A DNA stretch of 56,391 bases from Cellulomonas sp. (GCF_017744555.1 NZ_JAGIBD010000022.1:1-56391); one strand, 5' to 3'. Shown: positions 26,101 to 37,351, numbered from the stretch's first letter. Translations and numbers: made by a program. Notes: generated from the sequence alone by a model not told the origin.

Positions 26101-26347
26101 GGACCCCCGCCGCGCCCCCGGCGCCGACCTGCCCGCATGGGTGGCGCACGTCGCCGCGGAGCTCGGCGTCGACCCCGCGCTGGTCGACGTCGACCGGATC
26201 CTGGGCGTCTCGGGCGACGTCGCGCACTCCGTGGCCCGCCCGGCCGTCCCGGTGACGATGCTGATTGCGGGCATGGCGCTCGCGGCGGGCCGCACGGACG
26301 TGCTGGACGTCGTCGAGCGCGAGGCGCAGGCGTGGGTGGCCGAATGA
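26093..26347 (+). CDS. Small DUF6457-like protein in the Moco operon
   Basis: 84 residues: DLPAWVAHVAAELGVDPALVDVDRILGVSGDVAHSV then VTMLIAGMALAAG..DVLDVV. This matches my memory of the short helical DUF6457 family often found beside molybdopterin genes. No catalytic residues are known to me. ATG 26093 overlaps the end of mobA by eight bases, and its TGA overlaps the moaD ATG, so it is co-translated with both. An accessory role in cofactor handling is inferred only from that context. Confidence 0.8.
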   Translation: MSEDPRRAPGADLPAWVAHVAAELGVDPALVDVDRILGVSGDVAHSVARPAVPVTMLIAGMALAAGRTDVLDVVEREAQAWVAE

Positions 26348-26583
26348 CGGTCACCGTCCGGTACTTCGCCGCCGCGGCCGAGGCAGCCGGCGTGGACACC
26401 GAGCAGGTCGACGCGGGGACCGCCGCCGAGGTCCGTGCACGCCTCGTCGCCCGCCACGGCGCCGGCCTCGACCACGTCCTCGACCGCTGCGCGCTGCTCG
26501 CCGACGGCACCCGCGTGGAGGCCGCCGACCTCGTCCCGGCCGGCGCGACCCTGGACGTCCTGCCCCCGTTCGCCGGCGGCTGA
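26344..26583 (+). CDS. moaD: MoaD/ThiS family sulfur carrier
   Basis: 79 residues with the ubiquitin-like pattern: VTVRYFAAAAEAAGV (first strands), a central helix (AAEVRARLVARHGAGLDHVL), a late segment CALLADGTRV, and the obligatory C-terminal Gly-Gly in LPPFAGG. It is the small subunit of molybdopterin synthase, activated by the MoeB-like protein (22280) and paired with MoaE (30748). It starts inside the preceding stop (ATGA). It is the last gene of the forward Moco block. Confidence 0.9.
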   Translation: MTVTVRYFAAAAEAAGVDTEQVDAGTAAEVRARLVARHGAGLDHVLDRCALLADGTRVEAADLVPAGATLDVLPPFAGG

Positions 26584-26803
26584 CGGCCGCCTTCGGCGAC
26601 GTCCTCGCCGGGTCCTCGCCGAGGCCTCGCCGGGCGAGTTCGACGAGATCAACACCGCGGTCGCGACGGGCGGCGATCGCACCAGCAGTGTTCGTCTCGC
26701 GCGATCTTCGCGGCGGTCGCTCCCGGGTGCCCGGCTTGACGGTTGTCCACAGATGCGCGGAACGACGCCCGAAGGTATGTCCAGGTTCGCTACCTTCGCC
26801 GAC

Positions 26804-27418
26804 ATGCGCATCAGGGGGACCGCCCGACGAGCCATCGTCGTGTCCGCAGCCACGGCGCTCGGAGCAGGGCTGATCGCAGGCTGCACGTCCGACCCGCCGA
26901 CGACGTCCGAGCCGACCTTCTCGGGAACCCGGGCGACTTCCACGCCCTCACCGTCTGTGTCACCGACCGCCAACGTCCGGGTGAAGCCCGAACGACCGGA
27001 CGCCTGGGACAACGTGAGCGTCGACGGCGCGATCGCCGTCGCGACGTACTTCATGGAGCTGTACGGCTACACGTACGCGACTGGCGACCTCGAGTCCTGG
27101 AATGGTCTGAGCCACCCTGACTGCGAGTTCTGCGCATCGACGCGCGACGGCGTCAATGACCTCTTGAGCGCGGGCCAGCTCCGAGACGGAGGCGCGGTCA
27201 CAATCGCCGATCCATCGGCGCGTGAGATCTCACCTGGCGAGCTCTTCTCAGTCGATGTCGCGATGACGGAGGCTCCGGCAAGGGTCGTGAGCGTCTCGGG
27301 CAAGGCTCTGACCGACTGGGCGCCGGGCAGTCGCTACCAGACGAACGTCCTCGTGCTCCGGGACGCAAACCGATGGTGGATCCGCGGGGTGGACGCGTCG
27401 CCCGTCGCCGGCTCGTGA
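26804..27418 (+). CDS. Putative lipoprotein, DUF6318-like
   Basis: 204 residues. A basic start (MRIRGTARR), a hydrophobic core (AIVVSAATALGAGLIAG) and a lipobox ending IAGC mark a lipoprotein, followed by a Ser/Thr/Pro linker. The folded part holds AIAVATYFMELYGYTYATGDLESWNGLSHPDCEFCA, with two Cys four residues apart, a pattern I associate with DUF6318. It probably resembles NTF2-like small domains. Codon use is less G/C-biased than in the Moco genes. A TACCTT element at 26791-26796 lies seven bases before ATG 26804, which would fit a leaderless transcript. ATG 26777 is an alternative start. Function unknown. Confidence 0.75.
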   Translation: MRIRGTARRAIVVSAATALGAGLIAGCTSDPPTTSEPTFSGTRATSTPSPSVSPTANVRVKPERPDAWDNVSVDGAIAVATYFMELYGYTYATGDLESWNGLSHPDCEFCASTRDGVNDLLSAGQLRDGGAVTIADPSAREISPGELFSVDVAMTEAPARVVSVSGKALTDWAPGSRYQTNVLVLRDANRWWIRGVDASPVAGS

Positions 27419-28326
27419 CGCAGCTCCTCACGTCCGCCGCGGTCCTCGTGCTGACGCTCGCATTCGCGGTCGTCCCCGCAGGAAGTCGGGTCTCGATGGA
27501 GACGACATCACCGCCGAAGGTTCCGACCGTCGCGAGTGAGGCCAGAGACGACAACGTCGATCTCGTCGGCCGCTACGCGGAGCACGCGAAGAACAAGGCC
27601 GCGCACCCCGATCGGCCCGATGAGCCGAAGCTCATCGAGTACGAGCACGCCGAGCTGTGCAACGTCTCGTCCGCGACGTTGTCGTCGAGCATCGACGGCG
27701 AGTGTGACGCCCCGAACGGCACGGTCCCTCCGGTCGTCTGCCCCGACGGTGCGACGCCGGAGCTGCCGCTCTGGGTCCGCTACCGCCCGAACGCGCAGGC
27801 ACCCTGGGGTCGTTGGCAGTTCCTGACGGGCGGCCGCTGCCCGGACAGCCCGGTGCCGGTGATGACGGGTGAGGACTTCCGACGTCTGCCCATCGCGCCG
27901 TCGTCGGTCCACATGCAGCCGGACCGTGGGTGGGTGCTGGTGAACATCGAGACGATCGTCTACACGGAGGCCGCCGAGCAGACGTTCCAGACCGAGCTGT
28001 TCGGCGTCCCGGTCGAGGTCGTGGCGACTCCGAGCCGGTTCGCCTGGGACTTCCACGACGGGAGCCGTGCGCTGACCACGACGGACCCGGGCCGGCCGTG
28101 GCCGGCGAAGGACGTCTTTCACGTGTACCAGCAGCCGATGACGACGCACCTGACATTGACGACCACCTGGTCGGGCCGCTTCCGGGTGGCGGGCGAGCAG
28201 GAGTGGCGCGACGTCGAGGGCACCGCGCAGACGTCGGCGGACTCGGCGCCCTTCGACGTCGTCGAGCGGCGCTCCCATCTCGTGCCGACAGACTGCCTGA
28301 CCGACCCCACCCAGAAGGACTGCTGA
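27373..28326 (+). CDS. Exported protein of unknown function
   Basis: 317 residues. The N-terminus has a basic segment (GGRVARRRLVTQ) and a hydrophobic stretch (LLTSAAVLVLTLAFAVV), so it is a secreted or membrane-anchored protein. The mature part contains paired Cys residues (for example AELCNVSS, DGECDAPN, PVVCPDG, GGRCPDS and a C-terminal DCLTDPTQKDC), suggesting disulfides outside the cell. I recognise no enzyme motif. Its ATG overlaps the end of the DUF6318-like gene by 46 bases in another frame. A GTG at 27415 would reduce the overlap to GTGA but would remove the basic residues of the signal. The pair is probably co-expressed. Confidence 0.65.
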   Translation: MVDPRGGRVARRRLVTQLLTSAAVLVLTLAFAVVPAGSRVSMETTSPPKVPTVASEARDDNVDLVGRYAEHAKNKAAHPDRPDEPKLIEYEHAELCNVSSATLSSSIDGECDAPNGTVPPVVCPDGATPELPLWVRYRPNAQAPWGRWQFLTGGRCPDSPVPVMTGEDFRRLPIAPSSVHMQPDRGWVLVNIETIVYTEAAEQTFQTELFGVPVEVVATPSRFAWDFHDGSRALTTTDPGRPWPAKDVFHVYQQPMTTHLTLTTTWSGRFRVAGEQEWRDVEGTAQTSADSAPFDVVERRSHLVPTDCLTDPTQKDC

Positions 28327-28409
28327 ACCGCGGTCCGTCGCCTGGTTCGACACTCCGGCTCGGTCGCCGCAGGGCAGCCTCGCGGATACTGAAGTCAGCC
28401 CGCCCTCAA

Positions 28410-28469
28410 CCTCAGTTTATTGCCCACTCTGCTGTTAAACTGAGGTGGATCTCCATCGGACCTCAGTTT
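28410..28469. promoter_or_regulatory. Three-copy operator upstream of the Fic gene
   Basis: The 9-mer CCTCAGTTT occurs at 28410-28418 and 28461-28469, and its reverse complement AAACTGAGG at 28437-28445. Each is preceded by A on its own strand, so the shared word is ACCTCAGTTT. The middle site makes inverted repeats with both neighbours, with spacers of 18 and 15 bases. The segment is also unusually A/T-rich for this genome. The downstream protein carries a C-terminal winged helix, so autoregulation is likely. Confidence 0.6.
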
Positions 28470-28483
28470 GTCGACAGGGAGGT

Positions 28484-29683
28484 GTGACGACCACGAGTCC
28501 GTTCGTCACACTCACGTGGACGCCCGTGGCGACCGACGGCCTGCCCCGCCGCTACACCCGCGCGGGAGAGTTCCAGGCGTACGTCCCCGAGCCGCTGACC
28601 GGCCGCGCCATCACCTTGCGCCCGGCGACGCGAGCGCTCGCCGAGGAGGCGGACGAGGCGGCACGCGCGGCCGTCGTGTCCGTGCGTCATGCGGGGCTCG
28701 GGCAGGTCGGCGACCTCCTCGTCCGGTCGGAAGCGTCGGCGTCGTCGCTCATCGAGGGCTACGAACCGACCGCGCGGTCGGTGGCGGTCGCCGACTTCGT
28801 CCGGCGTGGCCGTGACGCGGCGGTGACGGTCGCGCGGAACCTGCGAGCGGTGCGTGAGGCGCTCGCGAGGACGTCCGACCCGACGGTCTCCCTGGTGACC
28901 GAGACGTGCGACCTGCACGCCGTGATCGCCCCCGGCTCCGCCGGACTGCGCACGGAACCGGTGTGGATCGGCGGACGAACGCCGCTGGAGGCGCACTACA
29001 ACGCACCGCCTCACGGCGAGGTCCGCGGACTTCTCGACGACCTCGACAGGTACCTCACGTCGCACCCGCACACGCCGGTCGTCGCCGCGGCGCTCGCCCA
29101 CGCACAGTTCGAGACGATCCACCCGTTCACTGACGGCAACGGACGCGCCGGCCGGGTGCTGCTCGGCATGGTCCTGTGCCGCGACGGGCTCACTCCCGGC
29201 GTCACGCTGCCGGTCAGCGTCGAGCTGTTCCGTGACCGGGACCGGTACTACGCCGCGCTGGACGCCTATCGCCGTGGCGACGACGACGCGATCGTCGGGG
29301 TGGTCGCCGACGCCGTGTGGGTCGCCGCCGAGCAGGCGTTGCGACTCTCCGACGACGTCAGCGCCTGGCAGCGCCAGCAGACGGGCGTCCTCGATGCCCA
29401 CCTGGCAGCGCGCTCGGCCAGCGGCCGCGTCCGCCACGGCACGGCTCACCGGATCATCGAGGCGCTTCCCGGTTCCCCGGTGCTGGACGCGGCATCCGTC
29501 GTCGCTGCGCACGGCGTCAGCGACAACGCGGCCCGCGCGGCGCTGGAGACCCTCGCCGACGCGGGTGTGCTCCGCCGTGACCGGAAGGCGGACCGGACCC
29601 GGACGGTCTACGTGGCGACCGACCTTCTCGATCTGGTCGCCGGCGCACTCCCACGCGTGCGGGACGAGGTCGACGACGCCTGA
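28484..29683 (+). CDS. Fic domain protein with inhibitory motif and C-terminal winged helix
   Basis: About 399 residues. The catalytic Fic motif is HPFTDGNGRAGR. Upstream, SSLIEG (in SASASSLIEGYEPT) matches the S/T-xxx-E-G/N inhibitory helix of class II Fic proteins, so activity is probably auto-inhibited. The last ~100 residues (SPVLDAASVVAAHGVSDNAARAALETLADAGVLRRD) resemble a winged helix. The family usually transfers AMP to Ser/Thr/Tyr of target proteins. Target unknown. GTG 28484 is preceded by GGGAGG only one base away. GTG 28445 would place an operator inside the coding region, so I prefer 28484. It lies between the two halves of the Moco cluster with no partner antitoxin. Confidence 0.86.
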   Translation: MTTTSPFVTLTWTPVATDGLPRRYTRAGEFQAYVPEPLTGRAITLRPATRALAEEADEAARAAVVSVRHAGLGQVGDLLVRSEASASSLIEGYEPTARSVAVADFVRRGRDAAVTVARNLRAVREALARTSDPTVSLVTETCDLHAVIAPGSAGLRTEPVWIGGRTPLEAHYNAPPHGEVRGLLDDLDRYLTSHPHTPVVAAALAHAQFETIHPFTDGNGRAGRVLLGMVLCRDGLTPGVTLPVSVELFRDRDRYYAALDAYRRGDDDAIVGVVADAVWVAAEQALRLSDDVSAWQRQQTGVLDAHLAARSASGRVRHGTAHRIIEALPGSPVLDAASVVAAHGVSDNAARAALETLADAGVLRRDRKADRTRTVYVATDLLDLVAGALPRVRDEVDDA

Positions 29684-29746
29684 CGCCTCGGCGCCGACGA
29701 CCGCACCCGGGCGGACCGAGGAGTGCCGGACTGACGGCGACCCGGT

Positions 29747-30751
29747 TCAGCCGCCGATCGCGCTCATCGGCCGGCTGGGCTGCAGGAACGAAGGGTCGTC
29801 GATGTCGTGCCCGGCCTTCTTCCCGGCGAGGCACCGCCGGTAGGCGTCGGCGATCGCCGCGTCCACCTCGGACGCGGGCCCGTCAGCTCGCACGAGCGAC
29901 CGCACGTCCGTCTCCCCCTGCGAGAACAGGCACGCGCGGAGCTGCCCGTCGGCGGTGAGCCGCAGCCGGTCGCACGACCCGCAGAACGGTGCGCTCACCG
30001 ACGCGATCACCCCGACGGTCGCGGGCCCGCCGTCGACGGTCCACAGCTCGGCGGGTGCGGCACCGCGGCCGGGGACCTCGGTGAGCGTGAACTCGGCGTT
30101 GAGCCGCGACAGGATCTCGGCCTGCGTGACCATCTCGGTGCGGTCCCAGGTGTGACCGCCGTCGAGGGGCATCTGCTCGATGAACCGCATCTGGTACCCG
30201 CGGTCGACGGCGAACCGGGTGAGCGCGACGACCTCGTCGTCGTTGACGCCGCGCATGGCGACGGCGTTGAGCTTCACGGGCCGCAGCCCCGCGGCGTCGG
30301 CGGCCGCGATCCCGGCGAGCGTCTCGACGAGCCGGTCCCGTCGCGTCAGGGAGATGAACCGGGCCCGGTCGAGCGTGTCGAGGCTGATGTTCACGCGGGA
30401 CAGCCCGGCGTCGCGCAGCGGCGAGGCGAGGGCCGGCAGGCGCAGGGCATTGGTCGTGAGCGACACCTCGGGGCTGCCGTGCGGACCCGTGAGCGCGGTC
30501 AGTCGTCGGACCACGTCGACCACGTCGACCCGGAGCAGCGGCTCGCCGCCCGTGAGGCGGATCTCGGTGATCCCGTTCTCCACGCCGACGCGGGCGACCT
30601 GCACGATCTCGTCGGTGGTGAGCATCGTCGAGCGGGCGAGCCACGGGACGCCGTCGGCGGGCATGCAGTACGTGCAGCGCAGCGAGCAGCGGTCCGTCAG
30701 CGAGATCCGCAGGTCGCGGTGCACCCGCCCGAACCGGTCGGTCAGGGTCAT
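29747..30751 (-). CDS. moaA: GTP 3',8-cyclase MoaA (radical SAM)
   Basis: 334 residues. The radical-SAM cluster motif is DRCSLRCTYCMP (CX3CX2C) and the SAM-binding loop is RLTGGEPLLR. The second iron-sulfur site is seen in FCGSCDRLRLTADGQLRACLF. The C-terminal Gly-Gly (MSAIGG) needed for catalysis is intact. It makes 3',8-cyclo-GTP, the first step of molybdopterin synthesis. ATG 30751 overlaps the moaE stop as ATGA. An upstream in-frame ATG at 30766 would add only five residues. It is the last gene of the reverse block mog-moaE-moaA. Confidence 0.95.
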   Translation of the reverse strand: MTLTDRFGRVHRDLRISLTDRCSLRCTYCMPADGVPWLARSTMLTTDEIVQVARVGVENGITEIRLTGGEPLLRVDVVDVVRRLTALTGPHGSPEVSLTTNALRLPALASPLRDAGLSRVNISLDTLDRARFISLTRRDRLVETLAGIAAADAAGLRPVKLNAVAMRGVNDDEVVALTRFAVDRGYQMRFIEQMPLDGGHTWDRTEMVTQAEILSRLNAEFTLTEVPGRGAAPAELWTVDGGPATVGVIASVSAPFCGSCDRLRLTADGQLRACLFSQGETDVRSLVRADGPASEVDAAIADAYRRCLAGKKAGHDIDDPSFLQPSRPMSAIGG

Positions 30752-31170
30752 GCCATCCCCACCCATACGTGGCTCCCGTCCGCGAGGACCTCACGCTTCC
30801 ACACCGGGAGCTCCGCCTTGACCCTCTCCACGAGTGTCCGGCAGACGTCGAAGGCGTGCGCGCGGTGCGCGGTCGACACGGCCGCCACGATCGCGGCCTC
30901 CCCGACGGCGAGGTGGCCGACCCGGTGGCTGACCGCGAGGCCGAGCACGTCGGGGTCGTCGGCGACCTCGGAGGCGATCCGCGTCAGCACGGCCGGGGCG
31001 TCCGGGTGGGCGCTGTAGTCGAGCGCCACCACCGTGCCGCTCACCGACGGGTCGTGGTCGCGCACGAGCCCGACGAACGTCGCGACCGCCCCGGCCCGCG
31101 GCCCGCTCACGTGTTCCACGTGAAACAGCAGGTCAAGCGGCATCTCGTCGATCCGGGCCAGAACGGTCAT
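30748..31170 (-). CDS. moaE: Molybdopterin synthase catalytic subunit MoaE
   Basis: 140 residues. Family signatures: GAVATFVGLVRDHD, VVALDYSAHPD, VSHRVGHLAVGEAAIVAAVSTAHRAHAFDVC, and the catalytic-lysine region RVKAELPVWKREVL. It transfers sulfur from MoaD thiocarboxylate to the pyranopterin. ATG 31170 overlaps the upstream mog stop (ATGA) and its own stop overlaps moaA. Although its frame is open far upstream, this start gives the family's normal N-terminus. Confidence 0.93.
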   Translation of the reverse strand: MTVLARIDEMPLDLLFHVEHVSGPRAGAVATFVGLVRDHDPSVSGTVVALDYSAHPDAPAVLTRIASEVADDPDVLGLAVSHRVGHLAVGEAAIVAAVSTAHRAHAFDVCRTLVERVKAELPVWKREVLADGSHVWVGMA

Positions 31171-31655
31171 CAGTGGTCCCCTCCGCCGAGCTGGTCGAGC
31201 AGGTGGCCCACCAGCGGCAGCAGCACGTCCAGCCCCTCGACCACGCCACCCGGCGATCCGGGCAGGTTGACGACCACCGCACCAGATGCCGTGACGCCCG
31301 CGAGCCCACGAGACAGCACAGCCGTCGGCACGGACCGCGCACCCTCGCGGCGCAGCAGCTCCGCGATCCCCGGCAGCTCGCGGTCGAGCACCGGTCGCGT
31401 GCCCTCGGGTGTCCGGTCCCGCGGCCCGACACCGGTCCCGCCGGACGTGACGACGAGCCGCACGCCGTCGTCGAGCGCGGCGGTCAGAGCCGACGTCACG
31501 GACGACGCACCGTCCGGCACCACGACGGGCTCCGACACCGTGAACCCGGCGGCTCGCAGGCGATCGCACGCCGCCGGCCCCGAGCGGTCCTCGCGCACGC
31601 CCGCAGCCGACCTGTCGGACACGACGACCACGGTCGCGCGGGGTGCGGTGGACAC
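31170..31655 (-). CDS. mog: Molybdopterin adenylyltransferase (MogA/MoaB family)
   Basis: 161 residues. It has VVVVSDRSAAG at the start, LVVTSGGTGVGPRDRTPEGT (molybdopterin-binding signature), and a Pro-Gly-Ser-Pro segment VNLPGSPGGVVEGL. It adenylylates molybdopterin before metal insertion by MoeA. GTG 31655 (VSTAPRATVVVV) is the start. It is the first gene of the minus-strand Moco block and divergent from the gcv leader. Confidence 0.9.
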   Translation of the reverse strand: MSTAPRATVVVVSDRSAAGVREDRSGPAACDRLRAAGFTVSEPVVVPDGASSVTSALTAALDDGVRLVVTSGGTGVGPRDRTPEGTRPVLDRELPGIAELLRREGARSVPTAVLSRGLAGVTASGAVVVNLPGSPGGVVEGLDVLLPLVGHLLDQLGGGDH

Positions 31656-31826
31656 CGCGCCAGGGTAACCACCGCCGCTCGCACGTTCTCACGGCGACCA
31701 CCGTGGAAATCCCCGTCGACCCGCGACGACACCCGGATCCACGACCGGACGGCACCCGTGGCCCCGAACGGCCCAAGCGGATCGACGTGATCGCGCCGGC
31801 CGAGGCGGACGCGCGTCCGACCCGGG

Positions 31827-31832
31827 TACGCT
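31827..31832 (+). promoter_or_regulatory. Possible -10 box for the gcv leader
   Basis: TACGCT, within an extended GGGTACGCT, lies about 25 bases before the first aptamer of the glycine riboswitch. No convincing -35 hexamer is seen. Confidence 0.3.
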
Positions 31833-31854
31833 GGCCCCACAACTCAACACGCTG

Positions 31855-32105
31855 CTCGAACCGCGACGGGAGAGCTCCCGCACCAGCACGACAGCGGGAC
31901 GCCGAAGGAGCAACCCTCCCCGGGAATCTCTCAGGCCCCTGTACCGCCGTGGCGAGGCAACTCTGGAAAGTGGTCACCACCACGAAGCGACGGTGACCCA
32001 CCGACGGTGCAAGTCGGCGCGCCCCGGGGCTCGAATCAAGGGCCATGGCGGACCGGCAAAACTCTCAGGTACGTGCGTACGCGCGGATGACAGAGCGGGG
32101 AGCCC
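31855..32105 (+). promoter_or_regulatory. Tandem glycine riboswitch
   Basis: Two gcvT-type aptamers lie in series. The first shows the conserved GACGCCGAAGGAGCAA and GAATCTCTCAGG elements around 31898-31934. CTCTGGAAAG at 31961-31970 links it to the second, which has CGACGGTGCAAGTC and AAACTCTCAGGTAC (about 32059-32072) and closes with GACAGAGCGGGG (32089-32100). Tandem glycine aptamers normally turn on glycine cleavage genes when glycine is abundant. Here the operon gcvP-gcvT-gcvH begins 50 bases further on. I do not see a clear terminator, so control may act on translation. Confidence 0.9.
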
Positions 32106-32153
32106 CCACCCGTCCGTCCCGGCGTCCGCGCCGGGCGAGCCCCCGGAGCAGCT

Positions 32154-35159
<3,006 letters not shown>

Positions 35160-35191
35160 ACGCCCAGCCCGCCACCGAGACAGGAGCCCCC

Positions 35192-36334
35192 GTGACCGAG
35201 GACGTCCGCTCCCCGCTGCACGACGAGCACGTCGCCCTGGGCGCCGCGCTGACGAGCTTCGCGGGCTGGCAGATGCCGCTGCGCTACACGTCCGACATCG
35301 CCGAGCACACCGCGGTCCGCACCGCCGCCGGCCTGTTCGACCTCTCCCACATGGGCGAGCTCGAGGTCACCGGTCCGCAGGCGGCCGCCGCGCTCGACGC
35401 GGCGCTGGTCGGCAACCTGTCGGCGCTCGCGCCGGGCCGTGCCCGCTACACGATGATCGTCGCGGAGGACGGCGGCGTGATCGACGACCTCGTCGTCTAC
35501 CGCCTCGCCGACGAGCGGTTCGTCGTCGTCGCGAACGCGTCGAACGTGGCGGTCGTCCGCGACGCGCTGGAGCACCGGATCGCACCCTTCGACGCGACGC
35601 TCGACGACGCGTCCCTGCGCACCGCGCTCGTCGCCGTCCAGGGCCCGCGCGCGGAGGCGATCGTCACGTCGCTCACGGACCCCGGGCACGTCGACGCGGT
35701 CGCCGCGCTGAAGTACTACACCGCCACGCAGGCGACGGTCGCGGGCATCGACGCGCTCGTCGCGCGCACCGGCTACACGGGCGAGGACGGCTTCGAGCTG
35801 TTCGTCGACGCCGACCAGGCGCCGGCCCTGTGGCGTGCGCTCCTGGCCGCCGGCCAGCCGCACGGGCTCGTCCCGGCGGGCCTGTCGGCCCGTGACAGCC
35901 TCCGCCTGGAGGCCGGGATGCCCCTGTACGGCAACGAGCTCGACCGCACGACGACCCCGCACGACGCGGGCCTCGGCCGCGTGGTGAAGCTCGACAAGGT
36001 GGACGACGACGGCAGCCCGCTCCCGTTCGTCGGGCGTGCCGCGCTCGAGGCCCGCGCCGCCGCCGAGCCGACGCGCACGCTCGTCGGCCTGGAGGGCCTG
36101 GGTCGCAGGGCCGCCCGGCACGGCTACCCGGTCCTGGCGTCCGCCGAGGACGGCGCCGCCGTCGTCGGCACCGTGACCTCGGGCGCCCCGTCCCCGACGC
36201 TCGGCCACCCCGTCGCGATGGCGTACGTCGACCCGGCGCACGCCGAGCCCGGCACGGAGCTCGCCGTCGACGTCCGCGGCCGGCCCGAGCCGGTGCGCGT
36301 CGTCGCCCTTCCCTTCTACCGTCGTCCTCGTTGA
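35192..36334 (+). CDS. gcvT: Aminomethyltransferase, glycine cleavage T protein
   Basis: About 380 residues. Signatures: [51 protein letters not shown], and [18 protein letters not shown] (tetrahydrofolate site). It releases ammonia from aminomethyl-lipoyl-GcvH and makes 5,10-methylene-tetrahydrofolate. I prefer GTG 35192 (ACAGGAG upstream). GTG 35156, which overlaps the gcvP stop, would add 12 residues. The short gap indicates one operon with gcvP and gcvH. Confidence 0.94.
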   Translation: MTEDVRSPLHDEHVALGAALTSFAGWQMPLRYTSDIAEHTAVRTAAGLFDLSHMGELEVTGPQAAAALDAALVGNLSALAPGRARYTMIVAEDGGVIDDLVVYRLADERFVVVANASNVAVVRDALEHRIAPFDATLDDASLRTALVAVQGPRAEAIVTSLTDPGHVDAVAALKYYTATQATVAGIDALVARTGYTGEDGFELFVDADQAPALWRALLAAGQPHGLVPAGLSARDSLRLEAGMPLYGNELDRTTTPHDAGLGRVVKLDKVDDDGSPLPFVGRAALEARAAAEPTRTLVGLEGLGRRAARHGYPVLASAEDGAAVVGTVTSGAPSPTLGHPVAMAYVDPAHAEPGTELAVDVRGRPEPVRVVALPFYRRPR

Positions 36335-36377
36335 CGATCGTCCTCGTACCGCCGAGCCGCCGAGCACTGGAGCCCAG

Positions 36378-36746
36378 ATGACCCTCCCCACGCACCTGCA
36401 CTACACCGTCGAGCACGAGTGGCTCGAGGACGGCTCGCCCGCCACGGTCGGGATCACCTCCACCGCCGCCGACGCGCTCGGCGACATCGTCTACCTCGAG
36501 CTGCCCGCCGTCGGCGAGGAGCTCACCGCAGGGTCCGTCGTCGGCGAGATCGAGTCGACGAAGTCGGTCTCGGAGCTGTTCTCGCCCGTGACGGGGACGG
36601 TCGTCGAGGTCAACCAGGCCGCCGTCGACGACCCGTCGGTCGTCAACTCCGACCCCTTCGGCGCCGGGTGGCTCCTCAAGGTCGACGTGACCGGGACGGG
36701 CCCGCTCCTGACGGCCGACGAGTACGCCGCACAGTCCGAGGCGTGA
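36378..36746 (+). CDS. gcvH: Glycine cleavage H protein (lipoyl carrier)
   Basis: 122 residues. Lipoyl-domain hammerhead with the modified lysine in [15 protein letters not shown]. Other typical parts are [12 protein letters not shown] at the start, [15 protein letters not shown], and [13 protein letters not shown] near the end. It shuttles the aminomethyl group between P and T proteins. ATG 36378 has GGAG eight bases upstream. It is the last gene of the riboswitch-controlled operon. The window has no L protein or lipoylation genes. Confidence 0.96.
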   Translation: MTLPTHLHYTVEHEWLEDGSPATVGITSTAADALGDIVYLELPAVGEELTAGSVVGEIESTKSVSELFSPVTGTVVEVNQAAVDDPSVVNSDPFGAGWLLKVDVTGTGPLLTADEYAAQSEA

Positions 36747-36756
36747 CGTAGGTCAC
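36743..36756. promoter_or_regulatory. CRP-like palindrome
   Basis: GTGA-CGTAGG-TCAC spans the gcvH stop codon and matches the core spacing (GTGA-N6-TCAC) of CRP/GlxR family sites. The outer bases are not both conserved. It could control the HTH gene downstream or be a small transcript-end hairpin. Confidence 0.35.
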
Positions 36757-37007
36757 TGTGCATATCGGATGATCCGGACAGGAGGTATCGGCCGGACGAG
36801 TGAACGTCACACGCCTGTAGCACACGGGATGTATCTCTCTGCCGATGGCTCGTTCATTGTGGGTGGCAGCGGGATCGGTTCCCACGAAGTTCGTGTTGAC
36901 GAGATGACCAAACCGGCGTCATGAGGCCCGGGATGTCACCTCTCATCCGGTACGCCGCCCACAGCGGAGCCGGAGAAGACGGCATCCACGCGCAACCGGA
37001 GGACATG

Positions 37008-37241
37008 ATGACCATGCTGGAGACGACTGGGACCGTCGGGACCGTGACCGAGGCGCTCACGCGCCGTGAGCGGGTGGTCCTGGCAGAGCTGGCCGAGGAC
37101 GTGACGCTCGAGGAGATCGCCACGCGGCTGTTCGTGACGCGCAACACCGTGAAGTCGCAGGTGCGCAGCGTCTACCGGAAGATCGGTGTCTCCACCCGGG
37201 CCGAGGCCGTGGCCTGGGCCGTGGCGCACGGGATCCGCTGA
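37008..37241 (+). CDS. HTH-only LuxR-type regulator
   Basis: About 77 residues, almost entirely a LuxR/NarL DNA-binding domain: LTRRERVVLAELAEDVTLEEIATRLFVTRNTVKSQVRSVYRKIGV. No receiver or ligand domain is attached, so it resembles GerE-type small regulators. GGAGG (36998-37002) favours ATG 37008 (37005 and 37014 are alternatives). The frame is open back to ATG 36921, but the added residues are not conserved in type. The upstream ~175 bases contain a second GGAGG at 36781-36785 not followed by a plausible gene. Targets unknown. Confidence 0.75.
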   Translation: MTMLETTGTVGTVTEALTRRERVVLAELAEDVTLEEIATRLFVTRNTVKSQVRSVYRKIGVSTRAEAVAWAVAHGIR

Positions 37242-37274
37242 GCTCTCTCCGACTCCTCCTGCCAGACTTCTCCG

Positions 37275-37300
37275 CGACGGCCCGGGCGACCGGGCCGTCG
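37275..37300 (+). terminator. Terminator hairpin after the LuxR-type gene
   Basis: CGACGGCCCGG (37275-37285) and CCGGGCCGTCG (37290-37300) form a perfect 11-bp stem with a GCGA tetraloop, 34 bases after the stop codon and ahead of the next gene. No T tract. Confidence 0.75.
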
Positions 37301-37351
37301 TCGCGCCGCGGGCGTGGACGCGGCGTCGACGGCGGCTGGCAGAATCACCGC

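Noticed and set aside
28484..29683. The Fic gene as a toxin-antitoxin pair
   Set aside because: No small antitoxin gene lies on either side. The inhibitory SSLIEG helix is inside the same protein.
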